This document shows, piece after piece, positions 49,262 through 57,391 of a stretch of 64,000 nucleotides of DNA. The DNA lies in contig CANEFX010000001.1 of assembly GCA_947426945.1 (NCBI GenBank), forward strand, positions 77,238-141,237. The letters are read 5' to 3'. The stretch comes from an uncultured Bacillota bacterium. Lineage in GTDB: Bacteria > Bacillota > Clostridia > Oscillospirales > Oscillospiraceae. The notes beneath the pieces were generated by a model. That model was given only the letters and a program-made list of their open reading frames with translations. It was not told the DNA's origin and ran no database searches. Every line of letters begins with the position of its first letter. Within the stretch, counting starts at the first letter, position 1. The translations under genes were made by a program, and so were the position numbers.

Positions 49262-50830
49262 ATGATTATGAATCCTTCTGCCATCAAAAATGTCGTCCTG
49301 GACGGCCACAGCCTGAACCTGGAGAGCTTCGTTGCCGTCGCTCGGTACAGCGCCGCTGTGGAGCTGGCTCCCTCCGCCATGGAGGCCATGAAGAAGTCCC
49401 GGGCCCTGGCCGAGAAGATCGCCGAGGAGGGCCGTGTGGCCTATGGCATCACCACCGGCTTCGGCGACTTCCAGAAGGTGGCCGTCCCAGAGGAGATGAG
49501 CAACCAGCTGTCCACCAACCTGATCCTTAGCCACTGCACCGGCGCAGGCGAGCCCTATGCCGAGGAGGTGGTGCGCGGTATGCTCCTGCTCCGGGCCAAC
49601 GCCCTGTGCGGCGGCGTGTCCGGCGTGCGCCCCCTGCTGGTGGAGATGATGATCCAGATGCTCAACGCCGGCGTTCACCCCTGGGTTCCCCAGAAGGGCT
49701 CCCTGGGCTCCTCCGGCGACCTGGCCCCCCTGGCCCACATGACCCTGCCCATGCTGGGCAAGGGCCAGGCCTTCTACAAGGGCGAGCTCATGTCCGGCGC
49801 CGACGCCATGGCCAAGGCCGGCATCGACACTCTGGACACCCTGGTATGCAAAGAGGGCCTGGGCATGACCAACGGCACCTGCGCCATGACCAGCGTGGGC
49901 TCCCTGGCCCTGTACGACACCATCTGTGCCGCCCAGCTGGGCGATGTCATCGGTTCCCTGGACTTTGAGGGCCTTACCGGACTGCGCAACGCCTTTGACC
50001 CCCGCATCCATCAGGTCCGGGGACAGAAGGGCCAGATGCTGGTGGCCGAGAACATGCGCAAGCTGCTGGCCGGCTCTGAGATTCTGGACAACTGCCAGAA
50101 GGACCGGGTGCAGGACGCCTACGCCCTGCGGTGCATCCCCCAGCTCCACGGCGCCGTCCGCGACGCCCTGGACTACGTCCGGGAGAAGGTGGAGATCGAG
50201 CTCAACGCCGTCACCGACAACCCCCTCATCTTCCTGGAGGACGAGGCGGTCATCTCCGGCGGCAACTTCCACGGTGAACCTATGGCCATCCCCTTCGACA
50301 CCCTGGGCATCGCCTGCTCTGAGATCGCCAACGCCTCCGAGCGCCGCACAGAGCGGATGGTCAACGCCGCTCTGTCCAACGGCCTGACCCCCTTCCTCAC
50401 CACCAAGCCCGGCGTCAACTCCGGCTTCATGATCGTACAGTATGCAGCCGCCTCCATGGTGTCTGAGAACAAGGTGCTGGCCCACCCGGCCAGCGTGGAC
50501 TCCATCCCCTCCTCTGCCAATCAGGAGGACATTGTGTCCATGGGCACCACCGCCGGCCGCAAGGCGGGCATGATTGTCCAGAACACCTTCTCCGTGCTGG
50601 CCGACGAGCTGCTCACCGCCTGCCAGGCCGTCGATATCCGCCGCCGGCTGAACACCCACGGCCAGGGCATCGCCCCCGTCCACGAGGCCATCCTCAAGCA
50701 CGTCCGGGAGAAGGTGGACTTCTACGAGATCGACCGGGAGATCTGGCCCGACATCCTGGAGGTGGAGAAGATGATCCGCAGCGGCGAGCTGCTGGATATC
50801 GTGAAGGAATACATCCCCGACTTCCATTAA
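49262..50830 (+). CDS. hutH: Histidine ammonia-lyase
   Basis: A 522-aa aromatic amino acid lyase producing urocanate and ammonia. Family patterns: AYGITTGFGDFQKVAVPEEM, SNQLSTNLILSHCTGAGEPY, GSLGSSGDLAPLAHM, and NPLIFLEDEAVISGGNFHGE. The prosthetic MIO group normally forms from Ala-Ser-Gly; here residues 150-152 are Ser-Ser-Gly. Ser151 and Gly152 are kept, so cyclisation is still plausible. Start ATG 49262 (GAGG upstream). It heads a unit with a racemase-like gene and a YerC-type gene. Confidence 0.95.
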   Translation: MIMNPSAIKNVVLDGHSLNLESFVAVARYSAAVELAPSAMEAMKKSRALAEKIAEEGRVAYGITTGFGDFQKVAVPEEMSNQLSTNLILSHCTGAGEPYAEEVVRGMLLLRANALCGGVSGVRPLLVEMMIQMLNAGVHPWVPQKGSLGSSGDLAPLAHMTLPMLGKGQAFYKGELMSGADAMAKAGIDTLDTLVCKEGLGMTNGTCAMTSVGSLALYDTICAAQLGDVIGSLDFEGLTGLRNAFDPRIHQVRGQKGQMLVAENMRKLLAGSEILDNCQKDRVQDAYALRCIPQLHGAVRDALDYVREKVEIELNAVTDNPLIFLEDEAVISGGNFHGEPMAIPFDTLGIACSEIANASERRTERMVNAALSNGLTPFLTTKPGVNSGFMIVQYAAASMVSENKVLAHPASVDSIPSSANQEDIVSMGTTAGRKAGMIVQNTFSVLADELLTACQAVDIRRRLNTHGQGIAPVHEAILKHVREKVDFYEIDREIWPDILEVEKMIRSGELLDIVKEYIPDFH

Positions 50831-50833
50831 GCC

Positions 50834-51616
50834 GTGAAGCTGAGCGTCCTGCGGGCCGATCCCGCGGGCAATATCACCCTCTTCGTTCTGGACCCGGTCC
50901 CTGTGGGGGACCGGGCCGGAATTGCGGCCCGACTGATGGCCCTGCCCGGCACGGACGTGGAACAAGTGGGCTATGTATGTCTGCCCTTCTGCGGAGGTGC
51001 CGGCCGGATGGAGATGGCCGGGGGTGAGTTCTGCGGCAACGCCACCCGTGCCTTCGGAATGCTGACGGCCCGGCGGCTGGGCGGCCTGTCCCAGGTACAG
51101 GTGGAGGTCAGCGGCTGTAACAATCCGGTGACGGTAGACGTGGGCCTGAACCTGGGTACGGCCCGGGCCCGGATGCCTCTGCCCCGGGCTGTGGGACGTG
51201 CTGAGGTGGGCGGCCATATTGGCACTCTGGTGGATCTGGGAGGCATTGCCCACCTTGTGGTAGAAAACATCCCTCCCAGTCTGGCGTTTTTTGAGCAGGC
51301 TGAGCCGCTGTTTTGGGATATTTCCGGCCTGGAGGCCTACGGAGTTGTATTTCTGAACAGCGAAAAGGGGACTATGACCCCTCTGGTGAAGGTTCCGTCC
51401 GCCGGTACGCTGGTGTGGGAGGGCAGCTGCGGCTCCGGCTCTCTGGCTGCCGCCGTTGCCCAGAGCCGGAACATTCCGAACAGCCCCTTTGTCCGCGCCT
51501 ATGTTCAGCCTGCCGGGGTGATAGAGGCCGCGGTCCTCCGCCGGGAGGGCGAAATTGTATCCGCCCATATCGGCGGCCCGGTTACCCTGGATCCCCCTTG
51601 CGAGATAGAGATATAA
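50834..51616 (+). CDS. DapF-like amino acid racemase/epimerase, possibly histidine racemase
   Basis: A 260-aa cofactor-independent racemase of the diaminopimelate epimerase fold. Both catalytic cysteines are visible: GGEFCGNATRAFG (first) and WEGSCGSGSLAAAV (second). True DapF keeps longer conserved stretches and lies in lysine genes; this one follows hutH by 3 bases with a GTG start. DapF relatives acting on histidine are known (CntK of staphylopine synthesis, a fusobacterial enzyme), so a D/L-histidine racemase feeding HutH is inferred. Confidence 0.75.
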   Translation: MKLSVLRADPAGNITLFVLDPVPVGDRAGIAARLMALPGTDVEQVGYVCLPFCGGAGRMEMAGGEFCGNATRAFGMLTARRLGGLSQVQVEVSGCNNPVTVDVGLNLGTARARMPLPRAVGRAEVGGHIGTLVDLGGIAHLVVENIPPSLAFFEQAEPLFWDISGLEAYGVVFLNSEKGTMTPLVKVPSAGTLVWEGSCGSGSLAAAVAQSRNIPNSPFVRAYVQPAGVIEAAVLRREGEIVSAHIGGPVTLDPPCEIEI

Positions 51617-51631
51617 GGAGGAGCTTCGGCT

Positions 51632-51934
51632 ATGCCTCGTATCCGTAATGACCGCAACGATTCCATCGATCAGCTGTTCCGCGCCATTCTGTCCCTTCAG
51701 GATCTGGACGAGTGCTACCGCTTTTTCGGCGACCTGCTTACCGTACAGGAGCTGTCCGCCTTTGGCCAGCGGCTCCAGGTGGCCCGGATGCTCTCCGAGG
51801 GCAAAACCTATGAGACCATCCGCGGGGAGATTGCCACCAGCAGCTCCACTATTACCCGGGTGAATACCGAGCTGCGCTACGGCTCCGGGGGCTATCAGAT
51901 GGTCCTGGACCGGCTGCGGGACACAACAGAATAA
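51632..51934 (+). CDS. YerC/TrpR-like regulator
   Basis: A 100-aa TrpR-superfamily protein of the YerC/YecD type (DLLTVQELSAFGQRLQVARM, ATSSSTITRVNTELRYGSGG). It would bind DNA as a dimer, perhaps with an amino acid corepressor. Last gene of the hutH unit, with AAGGAGG upstream. Confidence 0.88.
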   Translation: MPRIRNDRNDSIDQLFRAILSLQDLDECYRFFGDLLTVQELSAFGQRLQVARMLSEGKTYETIRGEIATSSSTITRVNTELRYGSGGYQMVLDRLRDTTE

Positions 51935-51939
51935 AGTGT

Positions 51940-51978
51940 ACCGCCCGGAGCTTCACGGCTCCGGGCGGTTTCATGTTT
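51940..51978 (+). terminator. Terminator of the hutH unit
   Basis: A 12-bp perfect stem (51940-51951 with 51958-51969) followed by TTCATGTTTT. It also lies just past the stop of the convergent gene. Confidence 0.75.
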
Positions 51979-53042
51979 TATAAATAGACGCGCAGGCAGT
52001 CCGGGTGGTAAAGCAGTTCATCCAGAGTGCAGGGCTGGCCATCCTTCGACGCGAATCCCAGTCCACTTGGCCAGACAGTCGCATAGCTGTAAAGACCCGG
52101 CTTGCTGCCGGGATGCAGCTCTATATGGTCGTTTAGAACGATGCTCCCGTCTACGACCTCGATTTCCGCATTGCCCTCTAAGGAATACTCCGTCCAGGTT
52201 CCGTTTTCCAGATATTGCTCAAATGTGTCCCAGCCCTGCTCGTCCTGTTCCAGTGTGTTAGAAAACATTCCGGTTAGACTCCGCTCTAAATGGAACTGCT
52301 CTGGCGTGTCGTTTCTCATGTTGTTATACTGCCGGTACTCTCCCTGTCCCAGGAAAATGTAATAGTCGTCAGATTGAGAAAGCTCACCCATATAAATATT
52401 GGAAAAGGGGGTATCTGCTCCAAAACTCAGGCCGCCGGAATAACCTATCCCCCAGGTCCCCTCCCGGCGCTGGCTGCCGCGCTGAAAATAGGTAATCATC
52501 GTATGGTACGACAGCTGGTAAGGCGTGGTAACGGGATCCCCCTGAAATATCCTGTAAAAGAAGTTTAAAGCCGGGACGCCGCCTGGTTCCGGCGTCATGG
52601 CAGAACCGTCGTAATAGACCTCGTCGGGCAGATTCTCCTGGCGCAGTGCCTGACGATAGGGCTCCATACACTCGGTCCAGAATTCTCCCGCCATAGGGGA
52701 GGTTGCCAGCTGGCATATTGTCAAGTCGTCCTCTGCCCCGCAGGCCTCTATAATATCGTCCAGATAGGCCCGGTACTCGGCGGTAAAGTTCTCCGGCTGG
52801 GGAAACTCCGCGGCCGCAGGGGCGGGAGCGGGGATACTCAGGGCAACCGTGACCGTCACTGCCGCGGCGGCGGCAAACACCAGCCCGGGGACCCGCCGCC
52901 GCTTTTTGGGCGGGACGGCCATGCCTGCCGGTTGCCCGAACTCCCGGTCGGAGCGGTTATGCTCCCGTCCCGGCGGGGCGAATTCGGGGACGGGCGGGCT
53001 GAACTCCTCTCCGGGGGAGGAAAATTCCCTGTCAATTATCAT
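51978..53042 (-). CDS. Unknown membrane-anchored extracellular protein
   Basis: A 354-aa protein of unrecognised family. The cytoplasmic N-terminus (about 45 residues) is Pro/Glu/Phe-rich with an irregular repeat (EFSSPGEEFSPPVPEFAPPG). A KKRRR cluster and one membrane helix near 50-70 follow (VPGLVFAAAAAVTVTVALSI), and the rest is outside. That part has two early Cys and a Tyr/Trp/Gly-rich C-terminal half. A type II orientation is inferred. It follows mscS by 4 bases, so they are co-transcribed. Confidence 0.65.
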   Translation of the reverse strand: MIIDREFSSPGEEFSPPVPEFAPPGREHNRSDREFGQPAGMAVPPKKRRRVPGLVFAAAAAVTVTVALSIPAPAPAAAEFPQPENFTAEYRAYLDDIIEACGAEDDLTICQLATSPMAGEFWTECMEPYRQALRQENLPDEVYYDGSAMTPEPGGVPALNFFYRIFQGDPVTTPYQLSYHTMITYFQRGSQRREGTWGIGYSGGLSFGADTPFSNIYMGELSQSDDYYIFLGQGEYRQYNNMRNDTPEQFHLERSLTGMFSNTLEQDEQGWDTFEQYLENGTWTEYSLEGNAEIEVVDGSIVLNDHIELHPGSKPGLYSYATVWPSGLGFASKDGQPCTLDELLYHPDCLRVYL

Positions 53043-53046
53043 GCGG

Positions 53047-53937
53047 TTACTCCTCGACCACCTTCAGCTCGGCCACGGGGTTGGGGATACCCACTTCCTC
53101 GAAGGCCAGCAGCAGCGTGCGGTTCAGCACCCGCTGGGCGGAGTAGATATTTTGCTCGGCCACCTTGGCGGAGATGCGCAGGATTACCGCGTCGTTGGCG
53201 TTATCCATGGATTGGACGCCCAGATATCGGGGGGCCTCCTGGAAAAGATCGGGCCGCTCCTGGTGCAGGGCGGGCAGGACTTCCGCCAGCTTCGCTTCTG
53301 CCCGGAGCAGATAGCCCTGATAGGGAATGCCAATATCGCACACGGCGAAGGAGCTGTCGTTAGAGCGGTTGATCAGGCTGCGGATGTCGGAGTTGTTGAT
53401 GATCTTCACATTGCCGCCGGTGTCGGTAATGCTGGTGGTGCGGATGCCGATCTGTGTGACTGTTCCCCGAAAGTCGTCCACCACGATAATGTCGCCCACC
53501 TCGTACTGGTGCTCAAAGAGCATGAAGGTGCCGGTAACCACGTCGGCAATCAGGCTCTCCGCGCCAAAGCCGATGATCAGGGCCATCACCCCGGCGGCGG
53601 CCAGAAGGGCCTTTACGTCCACGCCCAGGATGCTCAGGCCCCACAGCAGCCCGATCAGCATCACCAGGTAGCGCAGGGCGCTGCCTGCCAGGGTGCGGAT
53701 GGTGCGGCCGTGTCCGGTGGCCGGGGCCCAGCGGTCCAGCAGCAGCTGGATCAGGCTGGAGGCCAGCGCCAGTCCGGCAATCAGCATGACCAGCCGGGAA
53801 CCGGTTCCCCAGAGCATCCGGAGGGCTTCGGGAGATTCCGGCAACGCTTTGGACACAGGAGTAGATAGGATCAATACCGCCGCCAGCACTGCGGCAGATA
53901 CAAAAAATTTTGCGAGTGGCGAACGACGCTGTTTCAT
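53047..53937 (-). CDS. mscS: Small-conductance mechanosensitive channel
   Basis: A 296-aa MscS-family channel. Membrane helices are followed by the pore-lining TM3 (LLAAAGVMALIIGFGAESLI) and the beta domain (GDIIVVDDFRGTVTQIGIRT). The C-terminal alpha/beta domain ends AELKVVEE. It releases solutes on hypo-osmotic shock. First gene of a two-gene unit. Confidence 0.92.
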   Translation of the reverse strand: MKQRRSPLAKFFVSAAVLAAVLILSTPVSKALPESPEALRMLWGTGSRLVMLIAGLALASSLIQLLLDRWAPATGHGRTIRTLAGSALRYLVMLIGLLWGLSILGVDVKALLAAAGVMALIIGFGAESLIADVVTGTFMLFEHQYEVGDIIVVDDFRGTVTQIGIRTTSITDTGGNVKIINNSDIRSLINRSNDSSFAVCDIGIPYQGYLLRAEAKLAEVLPALHQERPDLFQEAPRYLGVQSMDNANDAVILRISAKVAEQNIYSAQRVLNRTLLLAFEEVGIPNPVAELKVVEE

Positions 53938-54023
53938 TATATATCATCTCTCTTGCAATCGAATTTTGCCGATACTATATAAAAATTTTACCATATCCCT
54001 CCGGAGGAAATCAAGGGTGGCTG

Positions 54024-54058
54024 CAAAAAAATACCCCGACTGTTTTTCGCAGGCGGGG
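54024..54058 (-). terminator. Terminator of the stomatin-like gene
   Basis: A 9-bp stem with one mismatch (54034-54042 with 54050-54058), followed on the minus strand by TATTTTTTTG. Confidence 0.7.
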
Positions 54059-54071
54059 CAGTGTTTGACGC

Positions 54072-55055
54072 TTACTGCTTGGGAACCGTTTTGGTGACGG
54101 TGGCCTTGGGGTCCTCCGTGTCAAAGACAGTCTTGGCGGCGGCGGCCAGCCCGGCGATGCCCTGGAGCTCGGAGGGGATAATGATCTTGGTGGCCTTGCC
54201 GTTCGCGATGGTCTGGAAAGCCTCCAGGGCCTTGATGGTGAGTACGCCCTGGCCGGGGTTGGCCTGGTTGATGAGACGGATAGCATCGGCAGTGGCCTGC
54301 TGCACCTTCAAAATGGCCTCAGCCTCAGCCTCAGCCTCCAGAATTTTGGCCTGCTTGGCGCCCTCGGCCTGGAGAATGGCCGCCTGCTTGGCTGCGTCGG
54401 CCCGAAGGATTTCGGACTGCTTTTCACCTTCGGCCACCAGAATCTGAGACTGCTTCTGTCCCTCGGCCTGGAGGATGGCCTCTCGACGCTCCCGCTCGGC
54501 CCGCATCTGCTTCTCCATGGATTCCTGAATGTCCCGGGGCGGCATAATGTTTTTCAGCTCAACCCGGTTGACCTTGATGCCCCAGGGGTCGGTGGCCTCG
54601 TCCAGCAGGGCCCGCATTTTGGCGTTAATGTGGTCCCGGCTGGTGAGAGTCTGGTCCAGCTCCAGGTCGCCGATAATGTTGCGCAGGGTGGTGGCGGTAA
54701 GGTTCTCAATGGCGGACATGGGGTTTTCGATGCCGTAGGTATACAGTTTGGGGTCGGTAATCTGGAAGTAGACCACCGAGTCGATCTGCATGGTTACATT
54801 GTCCTTAGTGATGACAGGCTGAGGAGCGAAGTCCACCACCTGCTCCTTCAGAGAGACGTTCTTTGCCACCCGGTCGATGAAGGGGACCTTAAATTTCAGA
54901 CCCTCGTTCCACACGGCGTAAAATACGCCCAGCCGGGTAACAACGTAAGCCCGGGACTGGGGCACGATTTTTACGCAGGAGCCAAAGATAATCAGCAGCA
55001 CAATGACAAGGCCGACAACAGGCAGAACAATTTTTAAAATTTCCATAGGACCCAT
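54072..55055 (-). CDS. SPFH-domain (stomatin/paraslipin-like) membrane protein
   Basis: A 327-aa protein with an N-terminal membrane helix (IVLPVVGLVIVLLIIFGSCV) and SPFH domain (QSRAYVVTRLGVFYAVWNEG, FQITDPKLYTYGIENPMSAI). A long charged coiled coil follows, with repeating AEGEKQSEILRAD-like units and AEAEAEAILK. It scaffolds membrane microdomains or protease control. It is coupled to an NfeD gene 35 bases upstream, the classic stomatin operon partner. Confidence 0.93.
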   Translation of the reverse strand: MGPMEILKIVLPVVGLVIVLLIIFGSCVKIVPQSRAYVVTRLGVFYAVWNEGLKFKVPFIDRVAKNVSLKEQVVDFAPQPVITKDNVTMQIDSVVYFQITDPKLYTYGIENPMSAIENLTATTLRNIIGDLELDQTLTSRDHINAKMRALLDEATDPWGIKVNRVELKNIMPPRDIQESMEKQMRAERERREAILQAEGQKQSQILVAEGEKQSEILRADAAKQAAILQAEGAKQAKILEAEAEAEAILKVQQATADAIRLINQANPGQGVLTIKALEAFQTIANGKATKIIIPSELQGIAGLAAAAKTVFDTEDPKATVTKTVPKQ

Positions 55056-55089
55056 GATAAGCTCTCCTTTTCTGATACAAATATTTTTG

Positions 55090-55518
55090 TCACAGGGTTT
55101 CTACAAACAGCTTTACGCCCTCGATACGCCGGACCTTTACCTGGGTTCCGGCGGGGATGACCACGCCCAACTCGCTGCGGGCGGTCCAAACCTGTCCCAA
55201 AACGCTGACCTGACCGGTGCCAGCCTCATTGTCCACGGGCTGGGTGACCAGGGCGGTCTGGTCTACCACGCGGTCGGCGTTGGTGGGGGAGCGCCGGGGC
55301 CGAATGTGCCGCGCTGCCGCCGGGCGAATCAGCGCCAGAGCCAGGGCGGATACCACCGCGAACACGATAAGCTGTAGCCAGAAATGTCCGCCCAGCAGAG
55401 CCGCCAGGAACGCGCCCAGGGCTCCCGCGGCAAACCAGATACAGACCAGGCCTACTGTGGCCGCTTCGCCTGCGCAAAGGGCGATTAAAAGAGCCAGCCA
55501 AAAAACCTTAAATCCCAC
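55090..55518 (-). CDS. NfeD-like membrane protein
   Basis: A 142-aa short NfeD. Three hydrophobic helices (residues 1-62) are followed by an OB-fold (GQVSVLGQVWTARSELGVVI, GTQVKVRRIEGVKLFVETL). It lacks the protease domain of long NfeD. Partner of the downstream SPFH protein. Start ATG 55518 with AGGAGG upstream. Confidence 0.9.
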   Translation of the reverse strand: MGFKVFWLALLIALCAGEAATVGLVCIWFAAGALGAFLAALLGGHFWLQLIVFAVVSALALALIRPAAARHIRPRRSPTNADRVVDQTALVTQPVDNEAGTGQVSVLGQVWTARSELGVVIPAGTQVKVRRIEGVKLFVETL

Positions 55519-55650
55519 GACGATTCCTCCTTTCGGGTCAATGGGTATACTGGAACATTTCTATCATATCATACTGTCGTGGAAAATACCACTGTTTCCA
55601 AAAAAATTTTAACAGATTTTAATAAATCGGCTGATGGAAACTGCTGCCGA

Positions 55651-56637
55651 TTATGGCAATTCCTCCAACGCCGCGGCCAGTTTCCGGCGGTAGGCACCCA
55701 CCGCCTCTTTGGGCCCTGCGAGGGTGACGCTGCCGTCCAGCCCCATCAGCCAGCCGAAGAACTGGGGGCTTATCACCACGGGCAGTGTGACGGTAAAACG
55801 GTCCTCTCCGTCTGGAACCAGGATTACGTCCTGACCGAACCGGTCCCACACCAGATGGGCCTTGTCCCGCCGGCCCCGGAGGGTGACCTTCATCTCTGGG
55901 CCGCTGTACATGCCAAAGTGCTTCTGACCGTACTCGGCCAGCTGGAAATTGGGGTACTGCTCCGTCCCCTCCCGCGCCAGACAGGCGACCACAATTTCGG
56001 TCATCTTGTCCACCCGGTAATGGCGCATCTCCCGGTGGGTGTGGTGGAAGGCCACCAGGTAGTAATTCTCGCTGTTCCAGATCAGGCCGTAGGGGGAGAC
56101 CACGTACCGCTTCCCCTCCTGCCGGAACACCTTTTTCCGGGCAATGTCGTAGTCAAAGTATTTGAAGGTAATGGCTTTCCGCCCGGCGATGGCGGTATGA
56201 AGCTTATCCACATTGTAGTAAATGCTCTCATTCATCACCTTGATGCGGCCTGAGACATACACCTGCCGCTGGAGCTGGCCCGCCTGATGGGTGCTGGCCA
56301 GCCCCTCCAGCTTGCGGATGAGGACGTCGCTTTTCTTCTGGGTGAGGAAGCGGGAAGACTGGACCGCATCCATGAGCAGTTTCACCTCGGGCAGCTCAAA
56401 ATCCCGCTCCCCTACGAACCAGCCCGGAGATTTGCCCTTGCGGCACTGGACGTCAAGACCGAACTGGCGCAGAGCCTCCAGGTCGTCATAGACGCTTTTG
56501 CGCTCGGCCCTGATGTTCTGCCGGGCCAGCCCCTCAATAATCTGGGCCACAGTGAGGGGGTGGTCCTCGTCGGTCTGCTGCAGGAGCATGCGGCACAGGT
56601 GGAGCAGCTTGGTCTTTTGATTGGAGCTTTTTGACAT
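55651..56637 (-). CDS. WYL-domain transcriptional regulator
   Basis: A 328-aa regulator with an N-terminal winged helix (LTVAQIIEGLARQNIRAERK, VYDDLEALRQFGLDVQCRKG) and a WYL domain (KRYVVSPYGLIWNSENYYLV, HYRVDKMTEIVVA), then a WCX C-terminal part. WYL proteins bind nucleic acid or nucleotide ligands. It is monocistronic, so its target is not evident. Confidence 0.9.
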   Translation of the reverse strand: MSKSSNQKTKLLHLCRMLLQQTDEDHPLTVAQIIEGLARQNIRAERKSVYDDLEALRQFGLDVQCRKGKSPGWFVGERDFELPEVKLLMDAVQSSRFLTQKKSDVLIRKLEGLASTHQAGQLQRQVYVSGRIKVMNESIYYNVDKLHTAIAGRKAITFKYFDYDIARKKVFRQEGKRYVVSPYGLIWNSENYYLVAFHHTHREMRHYRVDKMTEIVVACLAREGTEQYPNFQLAEYGQKHFGMYSGPEMKVTLRGRRDKAHLVWDRFGQDVILVPDGEDRFTVTLPVVISPQFFGWLMGLDGSVTLAGPKEAVGAYRRKLAAALEELP

Positions 56638-56737
56638 TGACGATATCCTCCTTTCCGGGTTTCAGGCCCCAGTATAGCGGAGGCGGTGTCCGTAAAACCG
56701 GACTTTTTATGTTCTGCACTCCGTAGGGGGCGGCCTC

Positions 56738-57070
56738 CTATGTCCACTTCTCCCAAACCTCAGGGCAGTATCCCACGGTGGCATGCTTTCCATTGCGGAC
56801 CACGGGGGTGCGCAGAAGGGAGGGAACTTCAAAGAGCTTCTCCAGTTTGGCCTGGTCAGAGGCCAGATAGGATACCAGAATCGCGTCCGGGTGTTTCGGG
56901 TCCACCATGGCCTCCAGTCCCACCGCGTTTTTCACGCTGGTCAGCTCTCCCAGGCTCATTCCCTGCTTTTTCAGGTTCACCGCCTGAAATTTGACCTGCC
57001 GTTCCTTAAACCACCGCTCTGCTTTTTTTGTGTCGAAGCACTTGCTTTTTCCAAAAATCTGAATATTCAT
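56738..57070 (-). CDS. ArsC/Spx-family thioredoxin-fold protein
   Basis: A 110-aa protein with the ArsC-like pattern FGKSKCFDTKKAERWFKERQ (single redox Cys near residue 10) and C-terminal LRTPVVRNGKHATVGY. It lacks the second N-terminal Cys of Spx (CxxC). ATG 57070 overlaps the stop of the DUF1653 gene by ATGA, and AGGAGA precedes it. A reductase or adaptor role cannot be decided. Confidence 0.85.
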   Translation of the reverse strand: MNIQIFGKSKCFDTKKAERWFKERQVKFQAVNLKKQGMSLGELTSVKNAVGLEAMVDPKHPDAILVSYLASDQAKLEKLFEVPSLLRTPVVRNGKHATVGYCPEVWEKWT

Positions 57071-57285
57071 GTCTCGTCTCCTGTGTAAATAAATCTGGGC
57101 CCGGAGTATTCTTCCCGTTCCACCTGCTCGGTCCACATGGCGGCGGGGCGGACCCACAGGCCGCCCTCTCCGTACAACGCCCGGTAGACCACCATGGGTT
57201 CCAGAGTCTCCGAGTGGGAGGCCACCCCGATAACCTCATATTCCTTCCCCTTGAAGTGGCGGTATCTGCCCGATTTGATGTTCAT
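57067..57285 (-). CDS. DUF1653 protein
   Basis: A 72-aa protein with the DUF1653 signature (GRYRHFKGKEYEVIGVASHS, EPMVVYRALYG). Function unknown in the family. Translationally coupled to the ArsC-like gene. Confidence 0.88.
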   Translation of the reverse strand: MNIKSGRYRHFKGKEYEVIGVASHSETLEPMVVYRALYGEGGLWVRPAAMWTEQVEREEYSGPRFIYTGDET

Positions 57286-57310
57286 AACAAGGCCCCCTCA
57301 TTTTTTCGCC

Positions 57311-57339
57311 ATTATACCATATATTGTTTTTGGGGACAA
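57311..57339 (-). promoter_or_regulatory. Promoter of the DUF1653-arsC-like unit
   Basis: Minus-strand TTGTCC (57334-57339), 17 bases, TATAAT (57311-57316). Confidence 0.65.
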
Positions 57340-57341
57340 GG

Positions 57342-57370
57342 TTGAAACACCGCAATACAAGCCATACTAT
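57342..57370 (+). promoter_or_regulatory. Candidate promoter of the nucleotidyltransferase fusion gene
   Basis: TTGAAA (57342-57347), 17 bases, TACTAT (57365-57370), back to back with the divergent promoter. Confidence 0.45.
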
Positions 57371-57391
57371 CCGTACCTGACTAACGGAAGG

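Noticed and set aside
48587-51568. A 993-codon open frame antisense to hutH and its neighbours
   Set aside because: It is low-complexity Gly/His/Leu/Val-rich, opposite to clearly conserved genes, and results from the high third-position GC of the sense genes.
51632-51934. Calling the 100-aa protein a true TrpR tryptophan repressor
   Set aside because: Motifs fit the YerC/YecD branch, and the context is histidine, not tryptophan metabolism.
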